A stretch of DNA of 35,748 nucleotides, taken from Verrucomicrobiales bacterium. Lineage in GTDB: Bacteria > Verrucomicrobiota > Verrucomicrobiia > Methylacidiphilales > JAAUTS01. The notes under the pieces are model-generated. The model was not told where the DNA came from, searched no databases, and saw only the letters and a list, made by a program, of their open reading frames with translations. Position numbers and translations under genes: made by a program. The DNA is taken from positions 1 through 35,748 of the forward strand of contig JAISDC010000238.1 in the NCBI GenBank assembly GCA_031265105.1, written 5' to 3'. Within the stretch, counting starts at the first letter, position 1. Each line of letters begins with the position of its first letter. Below are positions 8,574 through 16,051 of this stretch, in pieces.

Positions 8574-8599
8574 GCGGAGCCGCGGCAGCGCGGCTCCGC
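8574..8599 (-). terminator. Perfect 11-bp stem hairpin after the PEP-CTERM gene
   Basis: GCGGAGCCGCG, a 4-base loop, then CGCGGCTCCGC. It lies 15 bases past the stop of the PEP-CTERM gene on the minus strand. There is no T-run, so it may terminate weakly or protect the 3' end of the mRNA. Confidence 0.5.
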
Positions 8600-8613
8600 G
8601 GCTCCAGGCCGGG

Positions 8614-9936
8614 TTACAATCGGACTTGGCGACGGCGATAGATTGTCAGGCCGATCACGCCCAGGCCCGCGCCCAACAAGAACCAGGTGGACGGTTCCGG
8701 CACGGCGCTGGCGTTGAAGGTCAATTGACTCCCTTCTACGCTGAAGCTGCCTTGCAGGTCGGCGGACAGGTTGGTGGCGCTGAATTGGTCTTCGCTGATG
8801 GTGCCGCCGGTGACGGTCGCGTCGCTCCAGTCGAGTACTTGATAATTCCCGGTCTCGGTCAGGTTGCTGAAGTCGATGATGATGCCGTCGCCGATGGTGA
8901 TGCTGTCGGTGACCAGCAGTCCGTTGGTGTAACCGAGGATGGCACCACTGTCCAAGGTCAGGTTGTCCAAGGTACCGCCGCCGTGGAAGAGGGCGCCGGC
9001 GCCGAGGGTCAGGTTGATTTCGCTGTCGGCAGTGCGGGTGACGTTGCCGACGAGTTTGGTGCCCGCGTCGCTGAGGGTGATGCCAATGACCGCGCCGGTG
9101 GTGCCGCTGACGTTGCCGGTGATGACCGTGCCGTTGCTGCCGCTGAGGGTGAGCGTGGCGGCTTGGATGACGCGGATGTTGCCGGTGATGGTGTTGTGAT
9201 TCAGGTTCACCGTGGCGGTGCCGTTGGATCGGAAATCAAGCGCGTTCGCACCGGCACCAGTGACGCTGATGTTAGCGTCGGTCAGCGTCAGGGTAGAGGT
9301 ATTTAGGCTAGTGGTGATATTGATACACACGCCATGGGCGTCAATTCCCGTCGTCTCAATGTTCACGTTGCTTACCGTGCCACTGCCGGCCTCGAGGAAA
9401 ACAATCCCCGGCGCGCTGCGGCCTTTGGTGCTGATGTTGGCGCCGGTCAGCGTCAGGGTGGTGGCGGCAGCTTCCACCCGCACACCGTAGCTGCCATATC
9501 CTTCTGACTTAATGGTCACGTTGTTCAAGGTGCCGCTGCTGGCGTTGATGAGGTAAACCCCATGCCCGAAGCTGCCGCTGGTGGTGATGCTGCCGCCGGT
9601 GAGGGACAGGCTGGCACCGTTGTCAATATAGGCGCCATTGCCGATAGCGGTGTCGAGGGGGGTGGCAGCACTGTTGGTGGCGCTGAGGGTGATGTTGGTG
9701 CCGGTGTAGGTGACGCCGCTGGTGGTGACGTTCAGGGCCGACCGGGTGATGGTGTCGCTGTCGTCGTAGGATTTTCCCGACTCGGCGGTGTCTTGGGTGA
9801 TGTCGATGCTGGCGGCAAAGACATTCAACGCGGAGGCGCAAAGTAGCAACGCGCAAATACACGCGCGTTCCAGTGACTTTAGCGGAGCGGAACAAAGGGC
9901 GCCGAGGAGTAGGATTGATTTTAGTTTGGTATTCAT
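8614..9936 (-). CDS. PEP-CTERM sorted beta-helix surface protein
   Basis: About 440 residues from the Met at 9936. An upstream in-frame ATG at 9987 exists, but the signal peptide starts at MNTKLKSILLLGALC, so I prefer 9936. The signal sequence is unusually long, with a second hydrophobic stretch at CICALLLCASALNVFA. The body is made of short Thr/Ser/Gly/Asn-rich repeats (SLTLTGGSIT, HGVYLI, TLTLTGANIST) typical of a right-handed beta-helix. The C-terminus is a textbook PEP-CTERM sorting signal: VPEPSTWFLLGAG, a transmembrane helix, then IYRRRQVRL. Exosortase would cleave there. The repeats resemble those of the protein starting at 33807, which points to a shared passenger type with different anchors. 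Confidence 0.9.
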   Translation of the reverse strand: MNTKLKSILLLGALCSAPLKSLERACICALLLCASALNVFAASIDITQDTAESGKSYDDSDTITRSALNVTTSGVTYTGTNITLSATNSAATPLDTAIGNGAYIDNGASLSLTGGSITTSGSFGHGVYLINASSGTLNNVTIKSEGYGSYGVRVEAAATTLTLTGANISTKGRSAPGIVFLEAGSGTVSNVNIETTGIDAHGVCINITTSLNTSTLTLTDANISVTGAGANALDFRSNGTATVNLNHNTITGNIRVIQAATLTLSGSNGTVITGNVSGTTGAVIGITLSDAGTKLVGNVTRTADSEINLTLGAGALFHGGGTLDNLTLDSGAILGYTNGLLVTDSITIGDGIIIDFSNLTETGNYQVLDWSDATVTGGTISEDQFSATNLSADLQGSFSVEGSQLTFNASAVPEPSTWFLLGAGLGVIGLTIYRRRQVRL

Positions 9937-9978
9937 GTTGGTGGGTTCTATTGGGTTATTTCTGTTTGGTTGGTTGAA

Positions 9979-10056
9979 TGGCCACAAAAAACACAGAAAG
10001 CACAGAAAACAGCAGGTTTAACAAAGTTTTGTGTGTTCTGTGTTTTTTTGTGGCCA
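9979..10056. repeat. Palindromic repeat, GGCCACAAAAAACACAGA family
   Basis: TGGCCACAAAAAACACAGAA on the left pairs with TTCTGTGTTTTTTTGTGGCCA on the right. A second copy is nested inside another repeat at about 33623-33706. It lies between the PEP-CTERM gene start and a stretch at 10057-10245 with no recognisable gene. Confidence 0.8.
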
Positions 10057-10245
10057 ATTTTGCTTCGGTTGGTTTGGACGCAAAAAAGGTACGCACCTTT
10101 CGGGAAAAAGTACGGATGAATCCGGGAACCCACCCCGTCTCCCCACTCCGCGCCGCTGACGCTGGCGAGTGGTATCCTACCACATGGGGAATGAAACGGG
10201 TAGATTTTGGCCGCGAAATTAGAAAATCAGGGCAAACTTCACGCC

Positions 10246-10365
10246 GTGAGCGCGTGAGCGCGTGAGCGCGTGAGCGCGTGAGCGCGTGAGCGCGTGAGCG
10301 CGTGAGCGCGTGAGCGCGGTGTACTTACGTTATGACTTATCTTGCTCATCTTCAGCGGGTTAGCG
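10246..10365. repeat. 8-bp tandem repeat (GTGAGCGC x9) with a conserved flank
   Basis: Nine exact copies of GTGAGCGC at 10246-10317, then a flank containing GTGTACTTACGTTATGACTT and GCTCATCTTCAGCGGGTTAG. The flank and a four-unit version of the tandem repeat recur in reverse orientation at 32382-32453. The unit number differs (9 against 4), as expected of a variable tandem repeat. The rest of 9937-10500 holds only repeats and no supported gene. Confidence 0.85.
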
Positions 10366-10400
10366 GGAGTTTACTTTGGCTTAGGCTACTAGGCTTTCTC

Positions 10401-10425
10401 GGTAGGTAGTAGGTAGTAGTTAGCA
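10401..10425. repeat. Dispersed GGTAGGTAGTAGGTAGTAG element
   Basis: A 25-base segment that recurs inverted at 18665-18689 with about two mismatches. It is short and of unknown nature. Both copies lie in gene-free, repeat-rich DNA. Confidence 0.5.
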
Positions 10426-10500
10426 GTAGTTTTTCCCGATAACGGGATGGGATGATATGGAATCTGTCTGCCTGGCGCAAGGTTTTTTTTAATTTTTTTT

Positions 10501-10579
10501 AACCACGGATGGACACTGATGAACACGGATAAAAAAACAATAAAAACAATCCGTGTTCATCGGTGTCCATCCGTGGTTA
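10501..10579. repeat. Palindromic repeat, ACCACGGATGGACACTGATG family
   Basis: Near-perfect inverted repeat. AACCACGGATGGACACTGAT and AACACGGAT on the left are mirrored by ATCCGTGTTCATCGGTGTCC and ATCCGTGGTT on the right, around an A-rich loop. It abuts the remnant of a sugar-kinase gene and may mark the deletion point that removed the rest. Confidence 0.85.
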
Positions 10580-10731
10580 AACATCGTCACTGCCGGCAGC
10601 GCGGCGCGCAAGTCCCTCAAGGCCGCGCGGGCAACCGGCGAGCGTTGCGCCTGCGCGCCGCCGATGCATTCACGGTCGGCAAAGCAGTCCCAGAGAATTT
10701 CACCGAACGTCAAAATCGCGGGCACGCTCAT
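10580..10731 (-). pseudogene. Remnant of a PfkB-type carbohydrate kinase
   Basis: The ATG at 10731 follows the stop of the M55 peptidase gene directly (TAAATG), as for a coupled downstream gene. The first residues, ILTFGEILWDCFADRECIGG, match the start of PfkB-family sugar kinases, where a GGA motif follows the opening strand. After IGGAQ the similarity stops, and the frame runs on for about 25 Ala/Arg-rich residues into the 10501-10579 palindrome, where it ends. A full kinase would need about 300 residues, so this is a truncated fossil. The identification rests on a short segment. Confidence 0.5.
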
Positions 10732-11568
10732 TTATTTTTTAAGTTTGGCGAGCGTTTCGTCCTTGATGTTCCAATAATCCGCCCAGGCGGCGGTCACACT
10801 GTCAGCGCGCAACAGCACGGTCTCGTCGTCCTGCCAGCGCACCGTCGTATTTTGCCGCAAACAATCCCGGTACGGCCCGGCAAACAAGGAGACGGTCAGC
10901 TTGATATCCGCGCCGAACAGCAAGGGCCTGGCCGTCGTCCCGTCTTGCGCCACGCGACGGGCCGCGTCATGAATCTCCTGTCGCACGGCGGCGCCGTTAC
11001 GGCAGCGCCCGCACTGCAACCCCATCCCGTCCTTGACCACCACGGTCGCCACGCCGGGAATCAGCGCGCTGGCTTCCTCCGCTCCGTGACGGTCGCCGAT
11101 GTACAGCGTCAGCGGGACGCCCGCTTCCCCGGCAATCGCCGCCTCCACGCCGATTTCCCCGACCAGGGTTCCGTTGATATGAATCGCTCGGATGTCCGGT
11201 TCGTAAGTGTGCGACAAAATCCCGTCCCGCACGCCGGTCATCGCGTGATAACCTTGCAATACCAGCCCGCTGACCGTGGCGTCCAAGCCGCCCGGCCAGT
11301 CTTTTCGATAAGGCGGCTTGCCGCGAATGACGGACGCCTGGCGCGGCAGCAAGGCCGGATCAATATTCAGCCCGTAATAATGCTCGTCATAAATTTCCAC
11401 ACCGTCAGCGCCGCCGTCCGCCAAACCGGACACCAGCGCGGTAAGTTCCTCGTGTAACCAGCGGCGGGCGCCCTCGTAAGTCGCCGTGCCCGGAATTACT
11501 TCCGACCAACTGACGACTCCGTAAAGTCCCTCCATATCCGAACGCACCGCGAATTTTTTAACAGTCAT
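10732..11568 (-). CDS. M55-family D-aminopeptidase (DppA-like)
   Basis: 278 residues from the Met in MTVKKFAVRSDMEG. The longer frame to 11736 would run into the divergent gene and adds nothing recognisable. All DppA zinc ligands are visible: Asp and Glu in SDMEG, His in IYDEHYYG, His in QGYHAMTG and Glu in LVGEIG. The catalytic His is likely the one in ILSHTYEPD. The DppA fold forms a self-compartmentalising ring that trims D-amino-acid peptides, for example from peptidoglycan. There is no signal peptide, so it is cytoplasmic. It is divergent from the dGTPase gene with about 166 bases between the starts. CTGATAAATCAA at 11587-11598 resembles the TTAATTTATCA sites seen elsewhere. Confidence 0.88.
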   Translation of the reverse strand: MTVKKFAVRSDMEGLYGVVSWSEVIPGTATYEGARRWLHEELTALVSGLADGGADGVEIYDEHYYGLNIDPALLPRQASVIRGKPPYRKDWPGGLDATVSGLVLQGYHAMTGVRDGILSHTYEPDIRAIHINGTLVGEIGVEAAIAGEAGVPLTLYIGDRHGAEEASALIPGVATVVVKDGMGLQCGRCRNGAAVRQEIHDAARRVAQDGTTARPLLFGADIKLTVSLFAGPYRDCLRQNTTVRWQDDETVLLRADSVTAAWADYWNIKDETLAKLKK

Positions 11569-11734
11569 GCCGGAATTATGATTTGCCTGATAAATCAAGC
11601 AAACTGTTTTTACGAACAATTTATCAATTCCCCTTGACGGCGCGGCGTCGGGGGTGTCCAGCGTTCTCCGTTTCACGCTATCACCGGAAAATTTTGCATT
11701 TTGCTTTTCCAGCCGCGCCCTTAACATCGGTCGC

Positions 11735-12859
11735 ATGGGATTGCGAACACGCCAACAATGGGAACAAAAAGAACGCGACTGGCTGGCGCCCTACGCCCAG
11801 TTCAGCGGCGACAGCCTGGGCCGGCAACACGCCGAACCGCCGCATCCGTTCCGCCCGGAATATCAGCGCGACCGCGACCGCATCATCCACAGCTCGGCCT
11901 TTCGCCGCCTCGAATACAAAACCCAGGTCGTGCTCAGCGGCACCGGCGACCACTTCCGCACCCGGCTCACCCACACCATTGAAGTCGCCGCCATCTCCCG
12001 CACCGCCGCGCGCGCCCTCGCGCTCAATGAGGATTTGGCCGAGGCCATCGCCCTCGCGCACGACTTGGGCCACTCGCCCTTCGGTCACGCCGGCGAATAC
12101 ACGCTAAACCAGCTCATGAAAGACCACGGCGGCTTCGAGCACAACCGCCAGAGCTTGCGCGTGGTGGACGAACTGGAGATGAAATACCCCGAATTCAACG
12201 GCCTCAACCTCTCCTGGGAAACCCGCGAAGGCATCTCCAAGCACGTCGCCATCGCGTCCACCAACTACGCGCAACCCAGCCTGGAGGCCCAAATCGCTGA
12301 CAGTGCCGATGAAATTGCCTACTCCTGCAACGACCTGGACGACGCGCTGGAGCACTGCCTCATCGCCCCCGAAGAATTGAAGGACATCGTCCTCTGGAAC
12401 ATGCTGGCGGAGCGCGTGAACCAGCAGTACTCCAAGCTGGAATTCACCCGCCGCCGCCGCTACCTCGTCCGCTGCCTGATCGACCACCTGGTTGAAGACC
12501 TGTGCCAGCAATCCGTCGCCAACCTCGAAGCGGCCGGCATCCGGACCGCCCGCGACGCGCGGCAGACGCCACAGCGACTGATTGGCTTCTCCCCGGTCAC
12601 CCGCGCCAACCTCCAGAACCTGCGCGATTTCCTGCAGGAACACTTTTATTATCACCCCAGCATCAGCCGCGTCAACCAGCGCACCAGCATGGCGCTGCAA
12701 CGCCTGTTCGAGTTTTACTGCCAGCATCAGCGTCTCATCGGCCACCAGGCGGCGCTGCGCATCAAAAAGGAAGGCCCGGCCCGCGCCGTCTGCGATTATC
12801 TCTCCGGCATGACCGACGGGTACGCGCTAAAGATGTATGACAAATACGTTGGGAATTGA
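11735..12859 (+). CDS. dgt: Deoxyguanosinetriphosphate triphosphohydrolase-like protein (HD domain)
   Basis: 374 residues starting at MGLRTRQQWEQ. An earlier in-frame start at 11654 would lie in the divergent promoter region. The HD phosphohydrolase signature is complete: FRTRLTHTIEVAAISRTAA, then AEAIALAHDLGHSPFGHAGE, and a later metal Asp in QIADSADEIAYSCNDLDDAL. The opening RDRDRIIHSSAFRRLEYKTQV is typical of bacterial dGTPases, which split dNTPs into deoxynucleoside and tripolyphosphate. It is followed by rsmD after 27 bases on the same strand. Confidence 0.93.
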   Translation: MGLRTRQQWEQKERDWLAPYAQFSGDSLGRQHAEPPHPFRPEYQRDRDRIIHSSAFRRLEYKTQVVLSGTGDHFRTRLTHTIEVAAISRTAARALALNEDLAEAIALAHDLGHSPFGHAGEYTLNQLMKDHGGFEHNRQSLRVVDELEMKYPEFNGLNLSWETREGISKHVAIASTNYAQPSLEAQIADSADEIAYSCNDLDDALEHCLIAPEELKDIVLWNMLAERVNQQYSKLEFTRRRRYLVRCLIDHLVEDLCQQSVANLEAAGIRTARDARQTPQRLIGFSPVTRANLQNLRDFLQEHFYYHPSISRVNQRTSMALQRLFEFYCQHQRLIGHQAALRIKKEGPARAVCDYLSGMTDGYALKMYDKYVGN

Positions 12860-12886
12860 TGATTTAGCTTAATTCTTAAATCCCTC

Positions 12887-13450
12887 ATGTCTTTTCGCGT
12901 CATCACCGGCAGCGCCGGGGGCTTGCGGCTCAAAGTGCCGCCGCAATTCCATTCCCGCCCCACCCAGGACCGGGTCAAGCAGGCGATTTTTTCCAGCCTC
13001 GGCGCGCGCGTGCCGGGGGCGCGGGTGCTCGATTTGTATGCCGGCACCGGCGCGCTGGGCATCGAGGCGCTCAGCCGCGGCGCTGACGGTGCGACGTTTG
13101 TCGAAAGCAGGGCGCCGTATTGCGCTACCATCAGCGAGAATCTGGCTTACTGCAAGCTCACCGGCAACGTCGTCCGGCAGGACGCGGCCGCGTTCGTGCA
13201 AGCGTGCGCGACGCAATTCGACCTCATCTTCGCCGACCCGCCTTACGCGAAAGAGCGCCGCGACCTCGCCGGCGACGAGGTGGTCCGCGCCATCGCGCCG
13301 TTGCTGGCCGCTGACGGTGTGCTGGTCTGGGAGCACGACCGCCGGAACGAATGGCGCTCACTGGCAGCGGGGCTGACCTTGTTGAAAACCGCCACCTACG
13401 GGGAAACGGCGGTGAGTTATTTAGGATTGAAGATTTTTAATAAACCCTAA
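12887..13450 (+). CDS. rsmD: 16S rRNA (guanine966-N2)-methyltransferase RsmD
   Basis: 187 residues, normal length. SAM-binding motif I is VLDLYAGTGALGIEALSRGA, and the amino-methyltransferase motif IV is LIFADPPYAK (DPPY). The start MSFRVITGSAGGLRLKVP with the RPTQDRVKQAIFSSL block is typical of RsmD. The product methylates G966 of 16S rRNA in the assembled 30S subunit. Its last 14 bases overlap the convergent hflX gene end to end. It contains two copies of the CGCTGACGGT 10-mer. Confidence 0.93.
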   Translation: MSFRVITGSAGGLRLKVPPQFHSRPTQDRVKQAIFSSLGARVPGARVLDLYAGTGALGIEALSRGADGATFVESRAPYCATISENLAYCKLTGNVVRQDAAAFVQACATQFDLIFADPPYAKERRDLAGDEVVRAIAPLLAADGVLVWEHDRRNEWRSLAAGLTLLKTATYGETAVSYLGLKIFNKP

Positions 13451-14711
13451 AGCCCGCATATTCCCGTAACAGCCGATTCGACAACAACACGCTGAGCTTC
13501 ACCTCATCGCCCACATACTCGGTGGCCAGAATCTTCGCGTGGCGGTGCAGGCGGGCGACGGCCGCTGACGCTGACTGCGGCAATAACAACTCGACCACCT
13601 GCGTGCGGTCGGCCACCAGCCCCGCCATGCGGTGCAGCAACTCGTCCATCCCCTCGCCCGTTTTCACCGAGACACACACCGCGTCGGGGAACCGCGCCAG
13701 CAGCGCCTTCCGCTGGGCGACATCGTGCAATCGGTCGATTTTGTTCAACACGGTAATCGTGCGCTTGCGGTCCGCGCCCAGTTCCTCCAGCACCGTCAGC
13801 GTCGTTTGATAACACTCCGCCACCTGCGGATGACTGCCATCCAGCAGGTGCAGCAAAAAATCCGCCAGCACGGATTCCTCCAGCGTGGCCTTGAACGCCT
13901 CCACCAGCCGGTGCGGCAGCTTGCGCACGAAACCGACGGTGTCGGTCAGCAGCAGCGGCTGGTTGTTCGGCAGCGCGACGCGGCGGGTGGTGGTGTCCAG
14001 CGTGGCGAACAACTTGTCTTCCACCAGCACGTCGGCGCCGGTCAGGCGCTTCAGCAGCGAGGATTTGCCCGCGTTGGTATAGCCGACGATGGCGGCGTTC
14101 GGCACCGGCACCCGCTGGCGCTCCTTGCGCTGCGTGGCGCGGCGCTGATGCACCTCAACCAACTCGCGCTTCACCCGGTCGAGCTGCGCGCGCATCAGCC
14201 GGCGGTCGATTTCCAACTGCGTTTCCCCCTCGCCCTTGCCGCCGATGCCGCCCGCCTGCTGGCCGAAGTGACTCCACGCGCGGGTCAGGCGCGGCAGGGA
14301 ATATTCGAGCCGCGCCGCCTGCACCTGCAATTTCGCCTCGCGCGTGCGCGCCCGCCGGCCGAAAATATCCAGAATGACCTCCTGGCGGTCAATCACCGTG
14401 ATGCCGGCCAGCGTCTCCCAGTTGCGCTGCTGCGCGGGCGACAGTTCATTGTCAAAAATAATCACCTCGGCCTGATTGTCAGCGGCCTGCCGGCAGATTT
14501 CCTCCGCCTTGCCGCTGCCGGCGAACAACCGCGCCTGCGGCCGGCGGACCAACACTGTCATTTGGCCGACCACGGGGATGCCGAGGGTGGCGGTGAGTTC
14601 GCCCAACTCCGCCAGCAAACTCTCGGTGCCCGCCCGCTCGGCGGGGTCCGTGTACATGGCCACCAGCAGCGCCCGCTCGACCATTTTGGGCCGTTCCTTG
14701 ATTTCAAACAT
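13437..14711 (-). CDS. hflX: GTPase HflX
   Basis: 424 residues, full length. The N-terminal HflX domain has LLAELGELTATLGI, and SGKAEEI is in the nucleotide-binding part. The glycine-rich GGIGGKGEGETQLEIDRRLM signature comes next. The G domain has G1 GYTNAGKSS, G3 DTVGFVRKLPH, G4 NKID and G5 SVKTGEG. HflX binds the 50S subunit and rescues stalled or hibernating ribosomes. The gene stands alone on the minus strand and overlaps rsmD tail to tail. The next gene (14804) is divergent, and the gap holds a short GGATAAA triplication. Confidence 0.95.
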   Translation of the reverse strand: MFEIKERPKMVERALLVAMYTDPAERAGTESLLAELGELTATLGIPVVGQMTVLVRRPQARLFAGSGKAEEICRQAADNQAEVIIFDNELSPAQQRNWETLAGITVIDRQEVILDIFGRRARTREAKLQVQAARLEYSLPRLTRAWSHFGQQAGGIGGKGEGETQLEIDRRLMRAQLDRVKRELVEVHQRRATQRKERQRVPVPNAAIVGYTNAGKSSLLKRLTGADVLVEDKLFATLDTTTRRVALPNNQPLLLTDTVGFVRKLPHRLVEAFKATLEESVLADFLLHLLDGSHPQVAECYQTTLTVLEELGADRKRTITVLNKIDRLHDVAQRKALLARFPDAVCVSVKTGEGMDELLHRMAGLVADRTQVVELLLPQSASAAVARLHRHAKILATEYVGDEVKLSVLLSNRLLREYAGFRVY

Positions 14712-14734
14712 GCGGACAAGATACCGGCCGGAGG

Positions 14735-14790
14735 ATAAAGGATAAAGGATAAAGGGGCCGGATTCGTCCTTTATCCCCCGGCCATTATCC
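14735..14790. repeat. Short GGATAAA triplication in an imperfect palindrome
   Basis: GGATAAAGGATAAAGGATAAA, flanked by GGCCGG and followed by TCCTTTATCCCCCGGCC. It lies between the divergent hflX and DUF192 genes, where their promoters must also be. It may be a small member of the palindromic repeat set. Confidence 0.45.
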
Positions 14791-14803
14791 GTTACGCTTG
14801 CCC

Positions 14804-15274
14804 ATGATGAAATGTCCGGCTGAAGGATTGCCGCTGTTGCTGGCCTTGGCGTTGCTGGCCGCCTGCCGCCAGGCCAACCCGCCGCAACCGCTCGAATCCG
14901 CCACGCTGACGGTCGAACGGTTCACTGTCAGCGCGGAAATCGCCGACACGCCGCCGACCATGACCCGCGGCCTGATGTTTCGCGATGCGCTGCCGCCCGA
15001 CCACGGCATGTTGTTTGTGTTCGAGCGGCCCCGGCGGGCCAGTTTCTGGATGCGCAACACCAGGATTCCCCTGTCCGTCGCCTACCTCGACGCGGACGGG
15101 CGCATTCTGGAAATTCACGATTTATTCCCCCACGACGAAACTCCCGTCCCGTCCTACAGCGACCAAGTGGCCTACGCGCTGGAAATGAACCGGGGCTGGT
15201 TTGCGCGCCACGGCATCACCCCCGGCATGACCGTCAGCGGCGGCCCCATTCCCGCCCCGACCGCGGAACCGTGA
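14804..15274 (+). CDS. DUF192-family lipoprotein
   Basis: About 156 residues from the ATG at 14804. A hydrophobic signal sequence ends in LLAACRQ, a plausible lipobox, so this is probably a lipoprotein. The DUF192 core is clear: TPPTMTRGLMFRDALPPDHG, MLFVFERPRRASFWMRNTRI, PLSVAYLDADGRILEIHDL. The C-terminal YALEMNRGWFARHGITPGM is also diagnostic. DUF192 proteins are small secreted beta-barrels whose function is not known. The gene is convergent with the HAD gene, with a hairpin between them, and contains two copies of the CGCTGACGGT 10-mer. Confidence 0.88.
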   Translation: MMKCPAEGLPLLLALALLAACRQANPPQPLESATLTVERFTVSAEIADTPPTMTRGLMFRDALPPDHGMLFVFERPRRASFWMRNTRIPLSVAYLDADGRILEIHDLFPHDETPVPSYSDQVAYALEMNRGWFARHGITPGMTVSGGPIPAPTAEP

Positions 15275-15278
15275 AAAC

Positions 15279-15297
15279 CCGGCGCCCGGCGCGCCGG
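15279..15297. terminator. GC-rich hairpin between two convergent genes
   Basis: CCGGCGC, a 5-base loop, then GCGCCGG, in the 25-base gap between the DUF192 and HAD genes. There is no T-run on either side, so it is a weak terminator candidate that would serve both directions. Confidence 0.4.
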
Positions 15298-15299
15298 CG

Positions 15300-15911
15300 T
15301 CAGGCGTCGGGCGTGGGGCGCGACGGCACCAACACCACCCGCATCCCCGCCGCTTTGGCGCCCTCGATGCCGGGGATGGCGTCCTCAAAGACCAAACAAT
15401 CGGCCGGCGCGACGCGCATTAATTGCGCCGCGCGCAGGAACATGTCGGGCGCCGGCTTGCCGTGCGCGACCAGGTCGGGGGTGACGATGCGGTCCTGGAA
15501 AATCTCCGCCAGGCCGATGAGTTGCAACGTGCGCCGCACGATGTGGGGGAAGCCGCCGGAGGCGACGCTGACCGGCCGGCCGGCGGCCGCGGCGCGCCGG
15601 GCGAAGTCGCACACCGGCCGGATGGGTTCGACGCGCGTCAACAGCCGCTCGAAGAGCGCTTCCTTGTGCGCGGCGAGTTCCTCGCAGGCGTAGTCCGTGC
15701 CGTATTCCCGGTTGAGTTGGGCGATGATGCCGGCGGCGGCCACCCCGCCCAGGCGGTAAAACCGGTCCTCGGTGAAATCGAACGGCGCCCGGTAATCCTT
15801 GAACGCCCGCGCCCAGGCGCGGTAATGCGCCGGCATGGTATCGGCCAGCGTGCCGTCGCAATCGAAGATGTAACCGGCGAAGTCGCCGGGCGGGATGGTT
15901 AGTTGCAGCAT
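15300..15911 (-). CDS. HAD-superfamily phosphatase / beta-phosphoglucomutase-like
   Basis: 203 residues. Motif I is YIFDCDGTLADTMPAHYRAW, with nucleophile Asp and general acid Asp. Motif II is SVASGGFPHIVRRTL, the motif III Lys is in AHGKPAPDMFLRAA, and motif IV is CLVFEDAIPGIEGAKAAGM. The helical cap between motifs I and II and the final pattern place it in subfamily IA with beta-phosphoglucomutases and small sugar-phosphate phosphatases. The exact substrate cannot be read from sequence. It is cytoplasmic and transcribed alone on the minus strand, convergent with the DUF192 gene and divergent from murI. Confidence 0.88.
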   Translation of the reverse strand: MLQLTIPPGDFAGYIFDCDGTLADTMPAHYRAWARAFKDYRAPFDFTEDRFYRLGGVAAAGIIAQLNREYGTDYACEELAAHKEALFERLLTRVEPIRPVCDFARRAAAAGRPVSVASGGFPHIVRRTLQLIGLAEIFQDRIVTPDLVAHGKPAPDMFLRAAQLMRVAPADCLVFEDAIPGIEGAKAAGMRVVLVPSRPTPDA

Positions 15912-15947
15912 GTGTTGATTACAAATGACCGGCGGGGAGATGGCGAT

Positions 15948-16015
15948 AGTTTTTTAAGTTTATTTGCCTGGCCGCGTCGCGCGGCCCCGCGCCGCCCCAG
16001 CCAACTTAAAAAACT
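15948..16015. repeat. Inverted repeat in the HAD-murI intergenic region
   Basis: AGTTTTTTAAGTT (15948-15960) and AACTTAAAAAACT (16003-16015) are a perfect 13-base inverted pair. They enclose a GC-rich centre containing GGCCGCG and CGCGGCC. It lies between divergent genes, so it is a dispersed palindrome or a regulatory hairpin rather than a terminator. Confidence 0.65.
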
Positions 16016-16051
16016 GTCGTCCCCCGCCCGCCGGTTATATAATGACCGGTC

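Noticed and set aside
10246-10317. Origin or iteron cluster made of GTGAGCGC units
   Set aside because: Units are directly adjacent 8-mers without spacing, DnaA boxes or an AT-rich unwinding region, and no replication gene is near. A slippage-prone tandem repeat is simpler.
15948-16015. Intrinsic terminator between the HAD gene and murI
   Set aside because: The two genes diverge, so no transcript known here ends at this place. The A/T runs are part of the inverted arms. More likely a dispersed palindrome.
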